From Panicum virgatum (lineage: Eukaryota; Streptophyta; Magnoliopsida; Poales; Poaceae): DNA of 64,000 nucleotides. How positions within the stretch are numbered: the first letter of the stretch is position 1; every line of letters starts with the position of its first letter. Positions 46,117-56,775 of the stretch are shown here, piece by piece. The translations under genes and the position numbers were made by a program. The stretch lies in contig NC_053137.1 in the NCBI RefSeq assembly GCF_016808335.1, forward strand, positions 48,847,781 through 48,911,780, written 5' to 3'. A model generated the notes under the pieces. That model saw only the letters and a list, made by a program, of their open reading frames with translations. It had not been told where the DNA came from and did no database searches.

Positions 46117-46290
46117 TACTAAACATGTATATACTCGTATGGATCACTATCAACCATTTGCTTTCTCCTATCTGAACAAAATTTTGTTTTAAAATAGGTT
46201 TTTCAGATTATAAGTTTTAATTTTTTTAACAAGCTTCTACAAAAAAAAACTTAGTTGATTGAGTATTTTAGATAAGTCTTTTAACGAGCT

Positions 46291-46415
46291 GTTTTGAAAA
46301 CTTGTTTTCAGCAAGTTTTATTGGAGAAACTGAACAACCAACAACCTGTGTTGTTTTGAAAACTTGTTTTTCAGCAAGTTTTATTGGAGAAATTGAACAA
46401 CCAACAACCTGTGTG
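46291..46415. repeat. 62-bp tandem duplication
   Basis: GTTTTGAAAACTTGTTTT starts at 46291 and 46353. Both copies run through CAGCAAGTTTTATTGGAGAA to CCAACAACCTGTGT with two differences. Non-coding. Confidence 0.9.
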
Positions 46416-46602
46416 GTTAAGTTGCCTAAAAGGGTTCACAAAAATGGAAAGTTCCTTCCAAGAATCTATCTTGAAAATTATCATGAAAATTATGTTAAAA
46501 GATATCATTCATAATTTTACTAATAAACTATATGAAGTTTTTTTGGATAGAAGTTGTGGGAAGAAACTCTCCTGCAACATTCTCATTTTAAAAGTTATCA
46601 CC

Positions 46603-46814
46603 GAGATTTGTACTGAGAGGCCGTTTTTGTTAGAATAAGGAAAATGTTCCAGCCTCATTCAACCACTCAAACACACTACTCAAATAAGCATGCAGTACGC
46701 AGATTGTTGGCATACTGGAGTAGTGTGTTTGAGTGGCCGTAGACATTCACTTGTGAATGATTGAGACCGAAACCTTTTTCTTGTTATAAAAAACAGCATC
46801 TCTGTACAAATCTC
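46603..46814. repeat. Foldback sequence with perfect 19-bp inner stem
   Basis: The two halves are imperfect inverted copies from GAGATTTGTAC (46603) to GTACAAATCTC (46814). The inner stem CCACTCAAACACACTACTC (46663-46681) pairs perfectly with 46718-46736 across a 36-base loop. It could be a small MITE or the source of a hairpin RNA. No TIR family or target duplication was identified. Confidence 0.75.
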
Positions 46815-47039
46815 AGCACTGAGAGGCTGTGTGGAGTATTTATATGCAAAAGTTATGTCCAAAACGTTCCAGACAATATTCTTATGAAACATTATACTAA
46901 AGAGATGTTAGAAGAAGTGTTTGGCGAAAAGTTGTATATAAAGTTATGTGTGTAAGTTATGGAAAAACAAGTTGCAGGCTGTCCCATTGAGTAGCGGCAG
47001 TTATGCCCACTAATTGATAATGACGAAAGTTTATGAGGA

Positions 47040-47720
47040 TAGGTATTAGCTGATGTTGCAGTGGAAATTTTTTACATATAATTTTATGATGATAGGTATT
47101 AGCTGATGTGGCGGCGGGAGACTCCAACCTCAATGAGAGATGTTGTGGTGGACTTCTTATACAGACGTACGATAATATTGTGGCAGTTGTTTAAGTTCAT
47201 TATTAATATTTTAATGGAAGCTTTCAATTGATTATCGATGTTGTAATAGTTATTTTAAGATTGTTTGATGGATCGATATGTGATTATTGCTGGTCCTTTT
47301 CAGTATGTTTGAGATGTGAAGTGATGGTGCAACAAATATTCTAAAATATTGTATAAATTTATTCTAAATATTTCAAAAATTGATTCCCCATGTTACACCT
47401 TTGTAAGCTAATCAACAAGTTTTGTTCATTTTATTATTATTTTTTAAAAACTATTTTTTTGGAATGTTGCAATTGTAGGGCAAAAATATCGCAATTTTGA
47501 TTTAGATGTTGTAAAAGGTAAGTACCAATGTTACATAACTCCATTTCTACGTGTTGTCATTTTCATTGGATGTTGCATGAAACATATTATCATGTTGCGG
47601 TGGAAATTTTCTATCATAGAAGCGGAAGATAAAATTATTTTTATATGTATTTTTGTAATGTTGCAGTGATTAATTTTCAATGTTGTGATGGAGCGTCCGA
47701 TAAAACAATTTTCATCGAAC
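47040..47720. repeat. Degenerate repeats of ATGTTGCAGTGG
   Basis: Variants of ATGTTGYRRTGG (GATGTTGCAGTGGAAATT, GATGTTGTGGTGGAC, ATGTTGCGGTGGAAAT, AATGTTGCAGTGATT, AATGTTGTGATGG) recur irregularly at roughly 30-120 base spacing through the region. Non-coding. I recognise this as a common motif in grass intergenic repeats but cannot name the family. Confidence 0.55.
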
Positions 47721-48099
47721 ATCCGAGCGCTAGCAGCTCCGAAAGAAGTTTCAACCGGAGAGGTAGAACAGTAGGTTATGCACAGCAGGCATGAAGCGCT
47801 CTCCATCAAACATGAAGAGCAAGCATGCTTTGGTAGAAAGAAGCAGCAAGACGGTTCCATCAAATGGATGGCGTTGGGCGCCATCCAGTCATCCAGAGAG
47901 TAATATTGTGATCTTTTGATGCTTATCTAAAGGAAAAAAATAACGGTAAATAGCTAAAGATTAGTTCTTTTAATGGTACGGATCTAATTTTTTCTTTTAC
48001 AGTTCGATCAACCAATGAAGTGGGAACTCAAACACGTTACCCTCACACGGGGCATAATGTGAGCCTTGGGCGTCTTCCCCTGAACGCTTCTACTACTAG

Positions 48100-48340
48100 A
48101 AAACAGGCCTTCAGCACCGGCTGAGGAGGGCCAGAGGAACCGGTTTCCCAACCGATGCCCCGCAACCGCGACCAATGGCCTTGCCTTAAGACACCGGGTT
48201 TTTCAACCGGTGCCTTTGGCTTCCATTGGTACCGGTTGGAAACACCAACCGGTACCAAAGAGGCTGCCACGCTGACGCAAGGTGGCAGCCCCTTTGATAC
48301 CGGTTGATCTTTCCAACCGGTACCAATGACATTTTACCTT
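48100..48340. repeat. Left subterminal array of CACTA II
   Basis: Repeated ACCGGTTG/CAACCGGT motifs (for example GGTACCGGTTGGAAACACCA and CCAACCGGTACCAA) in both orientations, matching the array at 51720-52030. Confidence 0.8.
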
Positions 48341-48610
48341 TTTTCCCAAATCCAATTTTGTTTGTTATATTTATTACTGTTTATTCTTTTATAATTGCTA
48401 AACACACTCAAGCTCTATAGTACTATACGTTCATTGGTCGTTCGTGTTCGTTTTCAGAGAATATTTGAAACTAACTAAAAGTGAAATGCGAGCATATAAT
48501 TAAGCTAATTAGATGAACTAATATATTTACAAATTTACAAACATCAAGACATAATGTTTAAAAATATTTACAAATGTACAAGTCATGTTTGTAGTCCAAC
48601 TACTGGTCCC

Positions 48611-49530
48611 TCAGGAGGTCGATGGAAGTCCTTTATGGATGTGACCGTCGTGGTAGAACTCGCCTCTAGGATCCAAGATCTCGTTCAAAATGAATCCGGC
48701 GAGCTGCTCGCACACGGCGTTGATCCGATCATTAGAGTAACATTCATCCTCCATTTGAGACATCTATCATTTAGAAAAAAAGGATTAACATCATGTGCAT
48801 TAGTACAATCATGAAAATATACTAGTGAACGGTTTGGACGTACTCTCGTGTCTTCATCAGTAAACTTCCCGCATGGAGTCATGATGTGCAAGTAGTCGCA
48901 TACGTAGTACCCGCACCAATCAGTTCCTTGTTGTTGTCTCGCACACTTAAGGAGAAACAAATAAATTACTCAATTTAGAATAATTAGGGATTATATACTT
49001 AACTAGACAAATCTTTATGAATCAACATATCGGATAATCCATATTAACGTTCAGTTCGGGCCTCCATTGACCACGTCCTTTGTTATTTTTCACAAAAAAA
49101 TTTCCAAACCCTGCGCTCAAAGTTAAGTTTGATATTCAGGAATTGTTATTAACAGAAAAAAGATTTGATTGTGCAAACTGAACTTACCTGTTCAAGGGGT
49201 CTATGATATGTTGGATTGCGGACTTTGGATTTCTCATTGATTCAAAGACTATAAGATTGCCGGTCTCTACGGAAAGTATGAGTAAAATCCAATGATAACT
49301 GCGGATATAGATAGGATATATACATACATGCATTAGACGACTTAGTATTTATTTAGTAATATAATAGAGGATTGAGTCGACCAAGTCTTACCCAAAGTTG
49401 TATGGTATGAATATATAGGATTTGTAATTTTGCCTAGTCAACGAATCGTACATGTTTTGGCACGTTTCCTTGTAATTTTCGTTGAGCACTTTCTGGTTGA
49501 CTAGCAAAGGAGACATGAAGCCGATCTGAT
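48611..49530 (-). pseudogene. Ulp1/C48-type cysteine peptidase of CACTA II
   Basis: Exons read on the minus strand. One at about 49530-49392 (MSPLLVNQKVLNENYKETCQ... ending IPYNFG) joins 49298-49188 in phase 2, giving GYHWILLILSVETGNLIVFE with the catalytic His in YHW. A segment at about 49130-49040 (GRGQWRPELNVNMDYP) has a one-base shift in a T-run. Another at about 48948-48844 has QQQGTDWCGYYVCDYLHIM, with oxyanion Gln and catalytic Cys, then a GTACGT donor. The last exon (MEDECYSNDRINAVCEQLAG, FILNEILDPRGEFY) stops at 48611. These are the landmarks of SUMO-protease-like C48 domains carried by many plant transposons. Glu replaces the usual Asp of the LDS motif, and the frameshift makes it a probable pseudogene. 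The N-terminal part was not found. Confidence 0.75.
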
Positions 49531-49619
49531 GCTGCCATCTATGTTTTCAGCTTCTTTGGGTCTCCTGTCTAAACGATACAATAGAAATTTTATAATGCAC
49601 ACATATAATTATGTTCATG

Positions 49620-51277
49620 TTAACAAAAAGTATTAATGTAGAGGTAAGTGATACTCTTCTTCTTCCACATAGGTGCACGTCCGTCATCACTCTGCACTGA
49701 TTTGCTGCTGGGTCCTTTTCCGAATACTACTTTTATATCTTTGACAATTTCAAACACCATTTTCCCACAACAGTGCTTAGGCTTGGTACGATGATCTGCC
49801 TTTCCATCGTAGTGAGCATGCCTCCTCCTTAATGGGTGCTTGATCGGAAGAAATCGACGATAACCCATATACACGATCTTCCTACAATGCTTGAGGTACA
49901 TGCTGTCGGTTTCTTCTAAACAATGGGTGCATGCCCTATAACCCTTATTGGATTGTCCAGAGAGGTTACTTAGTGCTGGCCAATCGTTGGTGGTTACGAA
50001 AAGCAATGCACGAAGGTTAAAATGATCCTCTGCGTGCGCATCCCACATACGAACACCCTCCTCTTTCCACAACAATAGAAGATCCTCAATCAGTGGTTTC
50101 AGATACACATCTATATCGTTACCGGGTTGCTTCGGGCCGGGGATAAGCACCGGCATCATAATGAATTTCCGCTTCATACACAACCAGGGAGGAAGTTTGT
50201 ATATACAGAGTGTCACAGGCCAGGTACTATGGCCACTGCTCTGCTCACTGAAAGGATTCATGCCATCCGTACTTAAGCCGAATCTTATATTCCTCGCATC
50301 ATTTCAAATGTTGGGAATGTTCTGTCCACTTTTCTCCACTGCGACCCATCAGCGGGGTGTCTCAACATATTGTCTTGCTTACGTTCTTCTTTGTGCCATC
50401 ACATCAATTTAGCATTCGTTTTGTTCATGAACAAACGTTTCAGACGTGGTATTAGAGGAAAATACCACATCACCTTGGCAGGCACCCTCTTCTTGACGCG
50501 CATCCCCTCAACATCGCCTGGATCATCTCGAGGGATCTTATTCCGGCATGAGTTGCATACAGGGCATGAATCCAAATTTTCATACTCACCTCAATATAGG
50601 ATGCAGTCATTAGGACAAGCATGTATCTTCTATGCCTCTAATCCTAAATGACAAACAACTTTTTTTGCCTCGTATGTTGTCTCCGGCAAGTTGTTACCCT
50701 CAGGGAGTAAATTTTTTATAAGTTTCAACAACTCCTCGAATCCCTTGTCAGACAAACCATTTGATGCCTTCCATTGCAATAATTCCAATGTGGTACCCAA
50801 CTACTTTTGGTCTTGTTTGCAATCAGGGTACAACAATGTTCTGTAGTCCTCCAATATACGCTTCAGATCTCTCGATTCCTTTTCTGTTTCGCAACCTTCC
50901 TCAACTTCGCGCATCATCTGACCAAGATCATCTTCTACAACGTATCCTTCAGAATCTTCTTCAGGCTCACCCATTGCAGTGTCATTAAAAAAGAAATTAT
51001 AATTGTCTGCAAAGTCAGGAATCCTGTTCTCTTCTTCTACATTATTATCCAGCACAATTCCTCTTTCGCCATGCTTGGTCCAAACATAGTAGTTCGACAT
51101 GAAACCACTATTAAACAAGTGACTATGGTTGGTTCTTGATGATGAGTAATCCTTCTCATTCTTACAGAATTTGCATGGACAACGAACAAAACTGCCATAC
51201 TTGTGTTTCTCGGCCGCTTCTATGAATTCATGCACGCCATCCATGAACTCCTTTGAACGGCGGTCGGCCATGTACAT
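49620..51277 (-). pseudogene. TNP2 transposase fragment of CACTA II
   Basis: It begins MYMADRRSKEFMDGVHEFIE with the Transpos_assoc motif CPCKFCKNEK. It continues through an acidic region and the Transposase_21 core (LSTDGMNPFSEQSSGHSTW, LIPGPKQPGNDIDVYLKPL, LSNLSGQSNKGYRACTHCLE, YMGYRRFLPIKHPLRRR). Several in-frame stops occur between about 50800 and 50300 (for example after CKQDQK and in GLEA*KIHAC). The DUF4218/DUF4216 half seen in CACTA I is absent: after MWKKKSI the sequence changes and the C48 peptidase follows. It is related to but clearly distinct from the TNP2 at 3537. Confidence 0.82.
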
Positions 51278-51719
51278 CTATTGCCGACTCATCTGGGTCC
51301 ACAATACATTTATATACATCATTGTACTGTACAAATAGTTCATTCATACTACCAATTTATAACAATATATTTATATAATTGATAATGCATATAACTATAA
51401 TAAATAGATACTATTCACTTATCAAATAAATTGATAAAACATATAAATACAATAATTTGATAGTATTCAAATATCAAATAAATTGATAACGCATATAACT
51501 ACAATAAGATGCTACAAATAAAAATAATTATCACATGTATAAACTAAATCAAGTAATAACTGTTTCTAAAAATTAATTGCTAAGTTATAAAGAAAAATAA
51601 CTAATTTTTTTTCAAAAAAAAGCAAAAAATCGTCTCCCCTCACCTCACTCAGCTGCCATGAACAGTGAGTTTATGGCAGCTTGAGGGGGAGGGGCTGGGG
51701 TATTTATAGGCTCGGGCCA

Positions 51720-52054
51720 AAGTCACCGGTTGGTTTCAATGACCCGGTGCTAAATTTTGTTCAATAGCACCGGGTCAAGGCACCAACCGGTGCCTTAGGC
51801 CCGAGCTCCTGGCAGCTGCCACGTTTCATCACCATAGGAACCGGTTATTACCATCAATCGATGCCTATACCGCCGCCTTCATTTGGTACCGGGTGGTGGT
51901 TCAAACCGGTGCCTATGCTGACGCATTGGAACCGGTTGGAACCACCACCCGGTGCCAATTATCCTCCACTTGATTGGTCCAAGGCCAAAGGTACCCGCTG
52001 CTGTTGCAGAGCTGGCACCTTTGGCCTGTATCGATGGCCCGTTTTCGAGTAGTG
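51720..52054. repeat. Right subterminal array and terminus of CACTA II
   Basis: CCGGTTGG, CAACCGGTGCC and GGAACCGGTT motifs recur in both orientations before the terminal repeat ending at 52054. Confidence 0.8.
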
Positions 52055-52309
52055 TTGCTTCAGGCTCCGTCGCTCCGGTCAAGTCGCAAGACTAGTTGAA
52101 AGTGAAACGGCTCCGTCCGTTGGTTCAGCTTCCTCACTGAACTTTGGCATCAGTTCCCTAAGTGACCAATGGCTGTCAGCACTTGTCGTTCGCCTTTCAG
52201 AGCAAGGCGCATCCTTTTTTCTGTTTTTAGTGCCCTCGAGGTCCTGATAAATGAATTTTCTGTTCGAGAGCATCTTGAAAGTGCGTGCGCGCGAGCGCGC
52301 TCTCTCATC

Positions 52310-52322
52310 ATACAAATGGACC
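52310..52322 (+). promoter_or_regulatory. Possible decayed TATA region of uclacyanin 2
   Basis: ATACAAATGGACC resembles TATAAATAGACC at the TATA of copy 3 and TTAAATAGACC of copy 1 but has lost the TATAAA core. It lies 55 bases above the ATG, closer than in the other copies, so homology is tentative. Confidence 0.3.
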
Positions 52323-52376
52323 AAGATGTTAAGCAACACTAAAACCTCCCGTCAGCCGGCCAGGTCGTTCACCGAG

Positions 52377-53032
52377 ATGGCGCCCAACAACGCTTCGCGG
52401 GCTCTCGTCGCGGCACTGCTCGCTGCCGGGTGCGCGGCGCTGGCGTCGTCGGCCACGACGCACACCGTCGGCGGCGTGCACAGCTGGATGACCGGCGTCG
52501 ACTATGCCGCCTGGGCCAGCGACAAGACGTTCGTCGTCGGAGACCAGCTATGTGAGCAAAGCCCTGATGATTATATTAGGCATAGCTATGTGTGTTGCTG
52601 TGTGTGCTGCAGCTTATCACGCATTGATCCATTATTATTAGCAAAAGGGTTAATTAATTGTGCGGGGGAAACCGTACGCATATCCACGTGCCCGCAGTGT
52701 TCAGCTACGTGAGGACGGATCACACGGTGACGGAGGTGAGCAGGAGCGGCTACGACGCCTGCTCCGGCGGCGACGCGCGGAGCGAGGACAACAACAGCGG
52801 CCTGACCACCGTCACGCTCGCGACCCCCGGCGCGCACTACTTCATCTGCGTCGTCCCCGACCACTGCGCCAGCGGCATGAGGCTCGCCGTCAACGTCTCC
52901 GCGGCGCCCTCCTCGGGGGCTGCCGCGACGGCATCAGGCGCCGCCGGGGGCGCACTGCAGGTTCCGGTGACGGTTCCCGTCGTCGTCGCCGCCGCCGCAA
53001 CGGGTGCTCTGACCAAGCTCGCGCTGCTCTGA
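52377..53032 (+). CDS. Uclacyanin-type blue copper protein 2
   Basis: Two exons, 52377-52551 and 52698-53032, phase 1 (GDQL|LFSY); 169 residues. It has a signal peptide (MAPNNASRALVAALLAAGCA...) and a phytocyanin domain with copper ligands H67 (DHTVTEV), C109, H114 and M119 (YFICVVPDHCASGM), with a C80-C115 disulfide. An Ala/Ser/Gly-rich linker and hydrophobic tail suggest a GPI anchor. Compared with its neighbours it has PDHC where they have PGHC, and SW where most family members have GW near residue 36. The ATG at 52377 was chosen because the predicted signal peptide starts there. An in-frame ATG at 52326 would add 17 residues. CACTA II ends 323 bases upstream, so its promoter may be rearranged. 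Confidence 0.88.
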
Positions 53033-54170
53033 GGCAGTCTATCCCGCGTCCGTTGGCGCGCGCGACTCGGCGTCTCAAGGGGCAGGGCAGATCGCGGAGA
53101 AACGTGCATTATATGCAACACATCTCCGATACGTTAGATGTTTTGCACGAAAAGATTAGTTTGTACCTGATATGTTTGTTTCGAGAAATCGTTCGTGGCT
53201 CTGCATCTGCATCAGTGTTAGTGTGTGATTTGGATGATGCGTGGCTGTCCACGGCGCGCCGCCGTGCCTGATCTTCCGTGGTTGGCCTCTGGAAAACTGG
53301 AAGGAAACACGGAGGACGGAGCCTCGGGAGCTCCATCTGCCCTTGCCGCCAAGAGACCGAGCCGTGACCCGGTGACCGTGTGGAGATTAGGCCACATATC
53401 TCCCCCCCTGAGCCCTGGTAAACGCACGAGCAAAATTAGGCCTCTTGGGATATTAGGCCCATGCGGCCCGTGTGGAGGAGGAGCCTCCCGATTCCTGAGC
53501 CCACAAGATTAGCAAACCGGCCATGCATGGGCCGGGACGACCCGAATCCGAGCACGGGCCTGAGCGCCCGCCTCTCGGCGCCTCCGCGTGTGTGAAACAA
53601 GCAAAGAAACGCGGAGGCGGCCGGCGCCTTTTCTGCTCCACTGCACTTTGGCATCAGTTCCCTCGCCGGCCACCCATCCCATTCCCAGGGCTCGTTTCCT
53701 GCTTCACCAGTTGTTGAGAAATCAAAAGCTTTGATTCCAACGGCTGTTCCTTTCCTGTTTCCAATGCCCACGGGGGGTCCAAACGCCATGCAAACGCGTG
53801 ACCCTTTTCTGTTACAACGCATCTAGAAAATGTGCAAAAGGAGTCGCGAGATTGCCAGAAGGAGCTCGCGCACATCAAAAACTAACTGCCCGAAGATGCC
53901 ACCGCCAGCTGGCCTGCGCCCAACTTTCGCGCGCCCCCCTGCGAGAAGCTTTGAGTCGCACCAAAGGCATTCCAATTCCATCCTCCTCACGCACTGCACC
54001 GGCACCGCCGCCGCGCCCTTTGAATTTTTCTTGATCAAAATCGGATGAAAAGGGGCCGGGTGAGAAAGTAAACAAATCAACGCACAGGAGAAAATGCTTC
54101 GATTGACGTGGACCATTTTTCAAATACATTTTACTTTAGATGAGGAACATTTAGAAACCTTTATTCGTTC
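53033..54170. other. Spacer between uclacyanins 2 and 3
   Basis: No gene. ACTTTGGCATCAGTTCCCT at about 53644-53662 also occurs above copy 2 (about 52141-52159), showing that the duplication included upstream DNA. The overlapping frames around 53440-53880 have no domain. Confidence 0.5.
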
Positions 54171-54178
54171 TATAAATA
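54171..54178 (+). promoter_or_regulatory. TATA box of uclacyanin 3
   Basis: TATAAATA, 150 bases above the ATG at 54321, in the context TATAAATAGACCC that is partly shared with copy 1. Confidence 0.75.
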
Positions 54179-54320
54179 GACCCTCCAACCTCCAGCCCAG
54201 TGGTCTACCACAGCAAGAATAGTGATCTGCACAGCTCGTGTGTCATATCCTCATTGCTCGTACGCCCGGCAGCGGCAGGCCAGCGCATCATCACGGTCAG
54301 ATAAGGCGAAGCTCGTCGTC

Positions 54321-54867
54321 ATGGCAACCGCCCTGCCCCTCGTCGCGCTGCTCGTCGCCGGGTGCGCGGCGCTGGCCTCGGCCACGACGTTCACCGTCGG
54401 CGAGTCGCAGGGCTGGACGACCGGCGCCAACTACGACAGTTGGGCCAACGGCAAGAGCTTCGCCGTCGGGGACACGCTAGGTGAGCTCTGAGCTGCAGAG
54501 CTTCTTCCCTGCTTCCGCCGCCCTCACGTCTAGTTAAGGGTTGTGTTGTGCTGCTGCAGTGTTCCGGTACGTGAGCAAGGCGCACACGGTGACGGAGGTG
54601 ACCAAGAGCGGCTACGACACCTGCTCCGGCTCCGGCGCCAACGCGCTGAGCGACGACGACAGCGGCTCCACCACCGTCACGCTCACCACCCCCGGCACGC
54701 ACTACTTCATCTGCAACGTGCCCGGGCACTGCGCCAGCGGCATGAAGTTCGCCATCACCGTCTCCGCCACGCGCTCCGGCGCCGCCGCGTCCGCGGCCGC
54801 CCCGCAGGTTCCGGTGGCCTCCGTCGCTGTCGCCGCGGCCGCCGCGATCAAGCTCTTGTTCTTCTGA
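54321..54867 (+). CDS. Uclacyanin-type blue copper protein 3
   Basis: Two exons, 54321-54480 and 54560-54867, phase 1 (GDTL|VFRY); 155 residues, the shortest of the three. It has a signal peptide (1-21) and then ATTFTVGESQGWTTGANYDS, typical of the family N terminus. Copper ligands are H62 (AHTVTEV), C105, H110 and M115 (YFICNVPGHCASGM), with a C75-C111 disulfide. The short Ala/Ser linker and tail SVAVAAAAAIKLLFF suggest a GPI anchor. It is closest to copy 1 in the PGHC motif and to copy 2 in ASGM and the GYD-CSG segment. It has the clearest core promoter of the cluster. No break is seen. Confidence 0.9.
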
Positions 54868-55671
54868 CGGCGGAGCTGAGCACGGCCGTCTCGATCTTCG
54901 GAGTCTCAGGGTAGAGACAGTGCATGCATTGCAGGCTACACGTTCTTAGCCGCTGACGACATTCTCGTGTAATAATCCATCAGAAATTGCTGTCCATATT
55001 TCTGCTACGTTTTCTGGCGATTGCTCGTCGTGCAGCAGCTCGTGTACTACTTACGCTGCCGTGGCGTGTCCTTTTGACGTCTGTGGCTGTGTGTACTGTA
55101 TTCGTCATCAGGTGTACATCATGTCTGATCGTTTTTTGTTGGGTGTGAAAATAAAATTTGCTCCTCTTGTGTTCAATGGATGATGAAGTAGTTTGTGCAA
55201 CACATCCTCTCCTCTCAGATCACTGTCTTGTCAGGTCATGTAGGGGAGTGATGGCTCGGCGGAAAATGGAGGAAAAGATCGAACCGAGGGGCAGGAACAT
55301 TAGAAAGCGATCCTGTCGGTTGGACACTTGCTCGGATGCGTAACGCGTCGATAGAAATTTCTAAAGGATGCCCGTCTTTCACAAAAAAAAAAAAGCTATA
55401 GCTATTGCTCTCTTTTTTGTTGGTTGCTACAGAAAACTCTTGAACCTTTGCAATCTGGAAAACACCGGCACCGGCAACCTTTGCAAAAGCTAGGGCTGAG
55501 AGAGAACTAGTTGACGTCGACGTCGAAATTACGGAGACAGACAACAAGCTTTCCGGACCACTACACACTAGAAAGAATCTTCTTTTCCATGGGTGAAGTC
55601 ACGCTGCAAAAAGATAGTCAATGGAGTTAGTACGTTTGGATCTTTCATCGCAGAAGTTCAGACGAGTAAGA
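54868..55671. other. 3' flank of uclacyanin 3
   Basis: 3'-UTR and spacer. An A-run at about 55382-55394 after GTCTTTCAC may be a retroposon tail, but no duplication was found. No gene. Confidence 0.4.
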
Positions 55672-55845
55672 CCCGGTTTGGCTCCCAGACTTTTTTTCAT
55701 AAGTCCCTATCACATCAAAAAGAATTTTACTATTTTATAGTATTAAATAAAATATGTTTATAAATGTTTTTTGACAGCTGAGTGCTAATTCGCGAGACGA
55801 ATCTAATGAGCCTAATTAATTCATAATTTGCTACAGTGATGCAAA
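55672..55845. mobile_element. GGCC-type MITE (copy I), left half only
   Basis: Starts CCCGGTTTGGCTCCCAG and includes the left-arm core TTCGCGAGACGAATCTAATG and GCTACAGTGATGC. The matching right arm is missing. Confidence 0.5.
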
Positions 55846-56338
55846 TGTAAAAACTAAAAACTACAAGAATCTAGATCATTAAAAGTATTAAAATTTTAGT
55901 ATACAAAGTGTCTTCATTTGACAACAAATAAAAAATATAGTAATTTTCCAATGCGACAAGCAAAAGTACGCGATTATTATGGTGCTGTAATTTTATATAA
56001 TTTTTTTGAGTACCTTAACATCGTCAAATCAAAAAATTCAAAACTAAAAAGTTGTAGATCTCCTCAAGAGCTACAATTTTTATATAAAAATCATCTTCAT
56101 CCGATGTCCTATCGAAGAGTTATGATTTTTTTTTGAAGATTCAGCCGAAATAAATTAGGAAATGAAAAAACAAAAACATTGTTACTGTAGCAAATCCCGG
56201 TCGCACAGTGCCATGCAAAACTGGGCTGGACCTGGAGTGAATTGGTTCGCAAGTTCAAGGGGCTAGATGTCTGGTTTCTAAGTTTATGGACCTATTTGAT
56301 ATAGCGCTGCAAGCTCAGGTGTCCACGGTACATTTTAC
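55846..56338. other. AT-rich intergenic stretch
   Basis: Nothing recognised. Confidence 0.35.
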
Positions 56339-56605
56339 TTTTTTTTGAAATTACATAATACAATTCAGACACACACAACGCACGCACACTTACACCCTAT
56401 GAACACACGTACGTAAACTCTACCCTTATGAGCATCTTCGAAGACTGAGCCGGCATATCCTCGAGAGCCTGTCGACGGTAGCGTCGCCTACCGCTTAATG
56501 CACAACACCATTAAATTCCAGAATATTCGCTTTCATGAGGAATCGAACTCAAAATCTCAAATTCTATCGAGACTCTTATAACCACTAGGCTACAAGTCCT
56601 TTCGC
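56339..56605 (-). mobile_element. tRNA-derived SINE
   Basis: On the minus strand it has an A box TAGCCTAGTGG and B box GAGTTCGATTCC at its head. A body follows with GCCGGCTCAGTCTTCGAAG and ATGCTCATAAGGGTAG, then a GTGTGCGTGCGTTGTGTGTG tail and a short A-run. This is the standard layout of a widespread grass SINE family. Target duplications could not be fixed. Confidence 0.8.
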
Positions 56606-56720
56606 AACAAGCTACTTCTGCCCATCCGGTAGCAGCTGCAGCCTGCAGGCGTTGTGGGCCGTGGCATCCTTGAGGACCATCAAATAAACAAGCCCATAGA
56701 TTCATAAGTCAGCCCAACTA

Positions 56721-56775
56721 ACTGGGCCCAAATACTCAAGTATATAACACCAGAACCATCCCAAAACCCTAAATT
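56721..56775 (+). promoter_or_regulatory. Promoter-like site II / TATA / telo-box block
   Basis: TGGGCCCA (56723-56730), TATATAA (56741-56747) and AAACCCTAAA (56764-56773) occur in order within 55 bases. This combination is typical of plant ribosomal-protein and other growth-linked housekeeping promoters. A GC-rich leader follows, with an ATG at 56954 in a frame ending within about 35 codons. No intact downstream gene was found, so it may be an orphan or truncated 5' end. Confidence 0.45.

Larger units (their letters stand above)
48091..52054. mobile_element. CACTA DNA transposon II, chimeric and decayed
   Basis: The right end reads CACTACTCGAAAACGGGCC outside-in at 52054. The left end is TACTACTAGAAAACAGGCC at 48091, the CACTA end with its first C changed to T. 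Flanking triplets are TTC and TTG. Subterminal arrays of CCGGTTG/CAACCGG motifs fill 48100-48340 and 51720-52030. Inside, on the minus strand, are a decayed TNP2 segment and a Ulp1/C48-type peptidase gene. The element sits between uclacyanin copies 1 and 2, and its right end lies 323 bases above the second ATG. Confidence 0.85.

Noticed and set aside
49000..49130. Treating the C48 region as an independent host SUMO protease gene
   Set aside because: It lies between the two CACTA II termini, follows TNP2 in the same orientation, and has a frameshift and a missing N terminus.
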